A DNA stretch of 34,033 nucleotides from assembly GCA_900316355.1 (NCBI GenBank), contig ONCQ01000027.1, positions 1 through 34,033 on the forward strand. The letters are read 5' to 3'. The translations under genes were made by a program, and so were the position numbers. A model generated the notes under the pieces. The model ran no database searches and was not told the origin of the DNA. It was given only the letters and a program-made list of their open reading frames with translations. Source of the DNA: an uncultured Prevotellaceae bacterium. Lineage in GTDB: Bacteria; Bacteroidota; Bacteroidia; Bacteroidales; Bacteroidaceae. Below, in pieces: positions 31,508-34,033 of this stretch. How positions within the stretch are numbered: position 1 is the stretch's first letter; each line of letters opens with the position of its first letter.

Positions 31508-33444
31508 TGCTTCTTTTATTATTCCTCCCATCTTTCCTGTTTGCCCAAATCAACACCGACCGCGTGATGATGATGGGGCGCAACGCACTCTACTACGAGG
31601 ACTATGTCCTGTCCATCCAGCGTTTCAACATGGTCATCGCAGCCAAGCCATACCTTCATGAACCCTATTTCTTTCGCGGACTGGCCAAGTTCTATCTCGA
31701 GGATTTCACAGGTGCCGAGCAGGACTGCACAGAGAGCATCGACCGCAACCCCTATGTGGCCGACAGCTATCAGCTGCGTGGCCTCTGCCGCGTCAACATG
31801 AAAGACTACGAGGGCGCCATCGCCGACTATCTCAAAGTCATCGACATGGAGCCCAAGAACAAGCCCAGTTGGCATAATCTCGTGCTCTGTTATTTCGAGC
31901 GAAAGGACTATGCTCGCGCCGACTCTGCCCTTGACCAGATGATACGCTATTGGCCTCGTGAGTCGGAGAACCTCACAATGAAGGCGCAGGTGGCCATTCA
32001 ACAGAACGATACCGTCCGCGGCCTCGCTCTCGTTGACTCGGCACTTGTCCTTGATGCGTTCGATGCCCAGGCATGGACGATGCGTTCCATGATCAGCTTA
32101 CAACGTGGCGAGTATGCCCAGGCAGAGAGCGAGATTGACAAGGCCATCCTCCAACGCCCTCGCATCGCCGGCAACTTCATCAACCGTGCCCTCGCCCGTT
32201 TCCATCAGAACAACTTGCGTGGTGCTATGGCCGACTATGACCAGGCTCTGGACATAGATCCCCGCAACTATCTCGGTCATTTCAATCGTGGTCTGCTCCG
32301 TGCTCAGGTGGGCGAGGACAACGCTGCTATCGAGGACTTCAACTATCTCCTCTCCGTGGAGCCTGACAATATGATAGCCCTGTTCAACCGTGCTTTGCTG
32401 TTAGATCAGACGGGTGACTATCGTGGCGCTATCCGAGACATCTCGCAGGTGCTCAGCGAATATCCTGACTTCCTTGTCGGTTATCAACAGCGCGCAGCCA
32501 TCCGTCGGAAGATAGGTGACACCTACGGTGCCGAGCGCGATGAATTCCGAGTGCTGAAATCCCGTCTCGATGCCAAGGCTGGCATCAAGCATCAGCCCGC
32601 CAAGACCCGTAAACAGAGTCAGCGCGATATCAACGATTACTCCAGTCTTGTGGAAGCAGATACCAACGAACCAGAACGCGAGTATTCAAGCGTTTACCGT
32701 GGTAAGGTGCAGGATCACCGTGTCGATCTGATGCCGCAGCCCATCTTCGTGCTCAGCCATCATCGCATCGTCAGTCCCACGAACCGTTATATTCCCTTCC
32801 ACCGCTTGTTGGAACAGCTGAACGGTCGAGCCAAGTGGGGACTTCCCGTTTATTTAACCAATACCGAGGCTTCGTTGGACAGCGATGCCCTGAAGATGCA
32901 TTTTGCCGTCATCACACGTCTTACGACGCTGTTGGAATCCAGCTCACGTCATATGACGATTCTTTACATCGCGCGTGCTTTGTCGTACTATCATGTGCGT
33001 GACTTCGAGGCTGCCTCTGCCGACCTTGACAGCGCTGCGGTTCTCGATGCGAAGGATGCCGTGATACCCTTCTTACAGGCTCAGGTACACTGTCGCCAGA
33101 TGGAGGCACAGAGCGGTGAAGCCTCAGTGATGACTACGCAAATTGGTTATAACCGTGCGTTGACAGAGCTGCAGCGCGTCGTAGCGCTTGAGCCCACCTT
33201 TGCTTATGCCTGGTACAATATGGGTAACATTTACATGGCAGTGCAGGACTACAAGAGTGCCTATGATGCCTATAGCCGTGCCCTGAACATAGACCCGCGT
33301 CTCCCCGATGCCTACTACAACCGAGGCCTCGCCTCCATCCTCGACGGTCAGGTCCAGCGCGGCCTCTCGGACCTCTCGCAAGCCGGCGAGTACGGCCTCT
33401 ATGGCGCTTACAACTTGATTAAGCGCTACTCCAAGCAAAAGTAA
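31438..33444 (+). CDS. Secreted tetratricopeptide-repeat protein
   Basis: About 668 residues with an unusual signal peptide: a basic start, LPSLQGRGRGVG encoded by the inverted repeat, then the hydrophobic core LLLLLFLPSFLFAQ with likely cleavage after FAQ. The rest holds about ten TPR units, e.g. PYFFRGLAKFYLEDFTGAEQDC, SYQLRGLCRVNMKDYEGAIADY, NFINRALARFHQNNLRGAMADY, and a second group near the C-terminus (AWYNMGNIYMAVQDYKSAYDAY). A non-TPR stretch (about 375-480, Lys/Arg/Gln-rich start) separates the groups. TPRs mediate protein contacts; partners are unknown. Third gene of ruvX-def-TPR. ATG 31441 is an alternative start. Confidence 0.92.
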   Translation: MMRKLNLANILLPSLQGRGRGVGLLLLLFLPSFLFAQINTDRVMMMGRNALYYEDYVLSIQRFNMVIAAKPYLHEPYFFRGLAKFYLEDFTGAEQDCTESIDRNPYVADSYQLRGLCRVNMKDYEGAIADYLKVIDMEPKNKPSWHNLVLCYFERKDYARADSALDQMIRYWPRESENLTMKAQVAIQQNDTVRGLALVDSALVLDAFDAQAWTMRSMISLQRGEYAQAESEIDKAILQRPRIAGNFINRALARFHQNNLRGAMADYDQALDIDPRNYLGHFNRGLLRAQVGEDNAAIEDFNYLLSVEPDNMIALFNRALLLDQTGDYRGAIRDISQVLSEYPDFLVGYQQRAAIRRKIGDTYGAERDEFRVLKSRLDAKAGIKHQPAKTRKQSQRDINDYSSLVEADTNEPEREYSSVYRGKVQDHRVDLMPQPIFVLSHHRIVSPTNRYIPFHRLLEQLNGRAKWGLPVYLTNTEASLDSDALKMHFAVITRLTTLLESSSRHMTILYIARALSYYHVRDFEAASADLDSAAVLDAKDAVIPFLQAQVHCRQMEAQSGEASVMTTQIGYNRALTELQRVVALEPTFAYAWYNMGNIYMAVQDYKSAYDAYSRALNIDPRLPDAYYNRGLASILDGQVQRGLSDLSQAGEYGLYGAYNLIKRYSKQK

Positions 33445-33515
33445 ATAAGATGTTTCATAGTCATTTATTTAGTTCGTGTGTTATCTTCGGGTAGGCACTC
33501 CATGACGACTTGCTT

Positions 33516-33600
33516 TTTCTCACTTGTGAGAAACATTTTTCTCACCTGTGAGAAAACATTTTCTCACCTATGAGAAAACCTTTTGCCACCAGTGGCAAAA
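33516..33600. repeat. Four palindromes at exact 22-bp period
   Basis: Three are versions of TTTTCTCAC..GTGAGAAAA (33516-33533, 33537-33556, 33559-33578) and the fourth is TTTTGCCACCAGTGGCAAAA (33581-33600). Their centres (33524.5, 33546.5, 33568.5, 33590.5) are exactly 22 bp apart. Confidence 0.92.
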
Positions 33601-33820
33601 ACGACAGGATAGTATCGTGTTTGGTAGAAGTCCATGAATGTTCGCTATCTTGTTATTGTTGGAACCATATACTTTCGTGTCCTTTCACGGCACAAAGATA
33701 GCGATTATTTCTTTACGCCACGCAGAAAATGGAAAAAGTTTGTTGAAAAAACGGTTCTCACGGCAAGCAGACCATGACATTCTCCCAGTACCATTTCGTC
33801 TGAACGGCCAAAAAAATGTT

Positions 33821-33923
33821 AAAACCTACACCTTTTCAGCTTGCCTACACCCGAACCTACACCAACTTATCCGCTTTATTTACTGCTGATTAACTACCAT
33901 TGGTGTAGGTATGTAGGTTTTTT
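33821..33923. repeat. Clustered CCTACAC motifs in both orientations
   Basis: CCTACAC occurs three times on the plus strand (33825, 33844, 33856) and its reverse complement GTGTAGG once (33903), followed by ATGTAGG. The outermost AAAACCTACA (33821-33830) and TGTAGGTTTT (33912-33921) form a 10-bp inverted repeat. Confidence 0.75.
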
Positions 33924-34033
33924 CGGGCAAAATCGGTTCTGCGTCAATTTGGGTGGTAATTCCAGTTGCATTTCAGGCCTCCATATATCATCTTCGCCCT
34001 TAGGACTTCCGGCCTTGCCCTGTTGAACATGCT

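Larger units (their letters stand above)
33445..34033. other. Gene-poor right end with palindromes and CCTACAC motifs
   Basis: No convincing gene. Frames of 83 and 61 codons exist on the plus strand but look non-coding. A minus-strand frame (34031 down to a stop at 33894; ...GKAGSPKGEDDIW...) runs off the window edge and could be the C-terminus of a gene beyond it, but I cannot support it. Notable content is a four-palindrome array (33516-33600) and repeated CCTACAC motifs (33821-33923). Confidence 0.5.

Noticed and set aside
33638-33889. 83-codon plus-strand frame in the right-end gap
   Set aside because: No leader, no motif, a composition unlike neighbouring genes, and its end runs through the repeated CCTACAC motifs.
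33894-34031. Partial minus-strand frame at the right edge
   Set aside because: 45 codons without a start inside the window; plausible C-terminus but overlapping frames on both strands are also open, so it cannot be supported.

Overview
The window looks like a piece of chromosome from a gut or oral Bacteroidales species, most likely Prevotellaceae. This rests on Bacteroidota-type -7 boxes (TAnnTTTG) ahead of many genes, lipoprotein and SPOR/DUF1573/DUF4286/smalltalk families typical of that phylum, moderately high GC coding DNA, and spacers filled with phrase-like short tandem repeats and GC-rich palindromes. I see no rRNA, tRNA, CRISPR array, transposase or phage gene cluster.

Layout. 1-802: an orphan smalltalk micro-ORF, three 31-bp repeats and two terminators. 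803-3258 (minus): tkt-rpiB, overlapping by one base. 3512-13478 (plus): an apparent operon of an RsbW-like ATP-binding kinase, a STAS anti-anti-sigma protein and a 3,051-residue NRPS (A-T-C-A-T-C-A-T-R). It is followed by a frameshifted remnant carrying a second copy of the reductase C-terminus and a cluster of large palindromes. 13885-18533 (minus): prs, a ThiE-like gene and an M16 zinc-protease lipoprotein. 18712-22548 (plus): a large ABCG-like ABC transporter and a lipoprotein of unknown function. 22662-24346: GAPDH (minus) and divergent mscL. 24415-26741 (minus): DUF4286-ruvC-double ABC ATPase. 26872-28667 (plus): DUF1573 protein and DUF2264 protein. 28734-29554 (minus): ytxH-holin family pair. 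29776-33444 (plus): SPOR lipoprotein, then ruvX-def-TPR protein. 33445-34033: no convincing gene, but four palindromes at an exact 22-bp period.

How the genes fit. Most are housekeeping: pentose phosphate and PRPP supply (tkt, rpiB, prs), glycolysis (gap), recombination (ruvC, ruvX), N-terminal processing (def) and osmotic safety (mscL). The accessory element is the NRPS operon. A reductase terminus implies release of a tripeptide as an aldehyde (or a derived alcohol or cyclic imine), and the two co-directional upstream genes are the core of a partner-switching regulator. The first adenylation domain has Val where the amino-group-binding Asp normally sits, so its substrate may not be a standard alpha-amino acid. 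No phosphopantetheinyl transferase, SpoIIE-type phosphatase, cognate sigma factor or dedicated exporter is evident next to it.

A second theme is that the short tandem repeats normally found between genes also lie inside coding regions: in the TPR protein's signal peptide, the linker of the double ABC ATPase and linkers of the NRPS. Start codons were moved downstream of the longest open frame where a -7 box, lipobox or homology required it (tkt, thiE-like, both lipoproteins, DUF1573, ABC ATPase).
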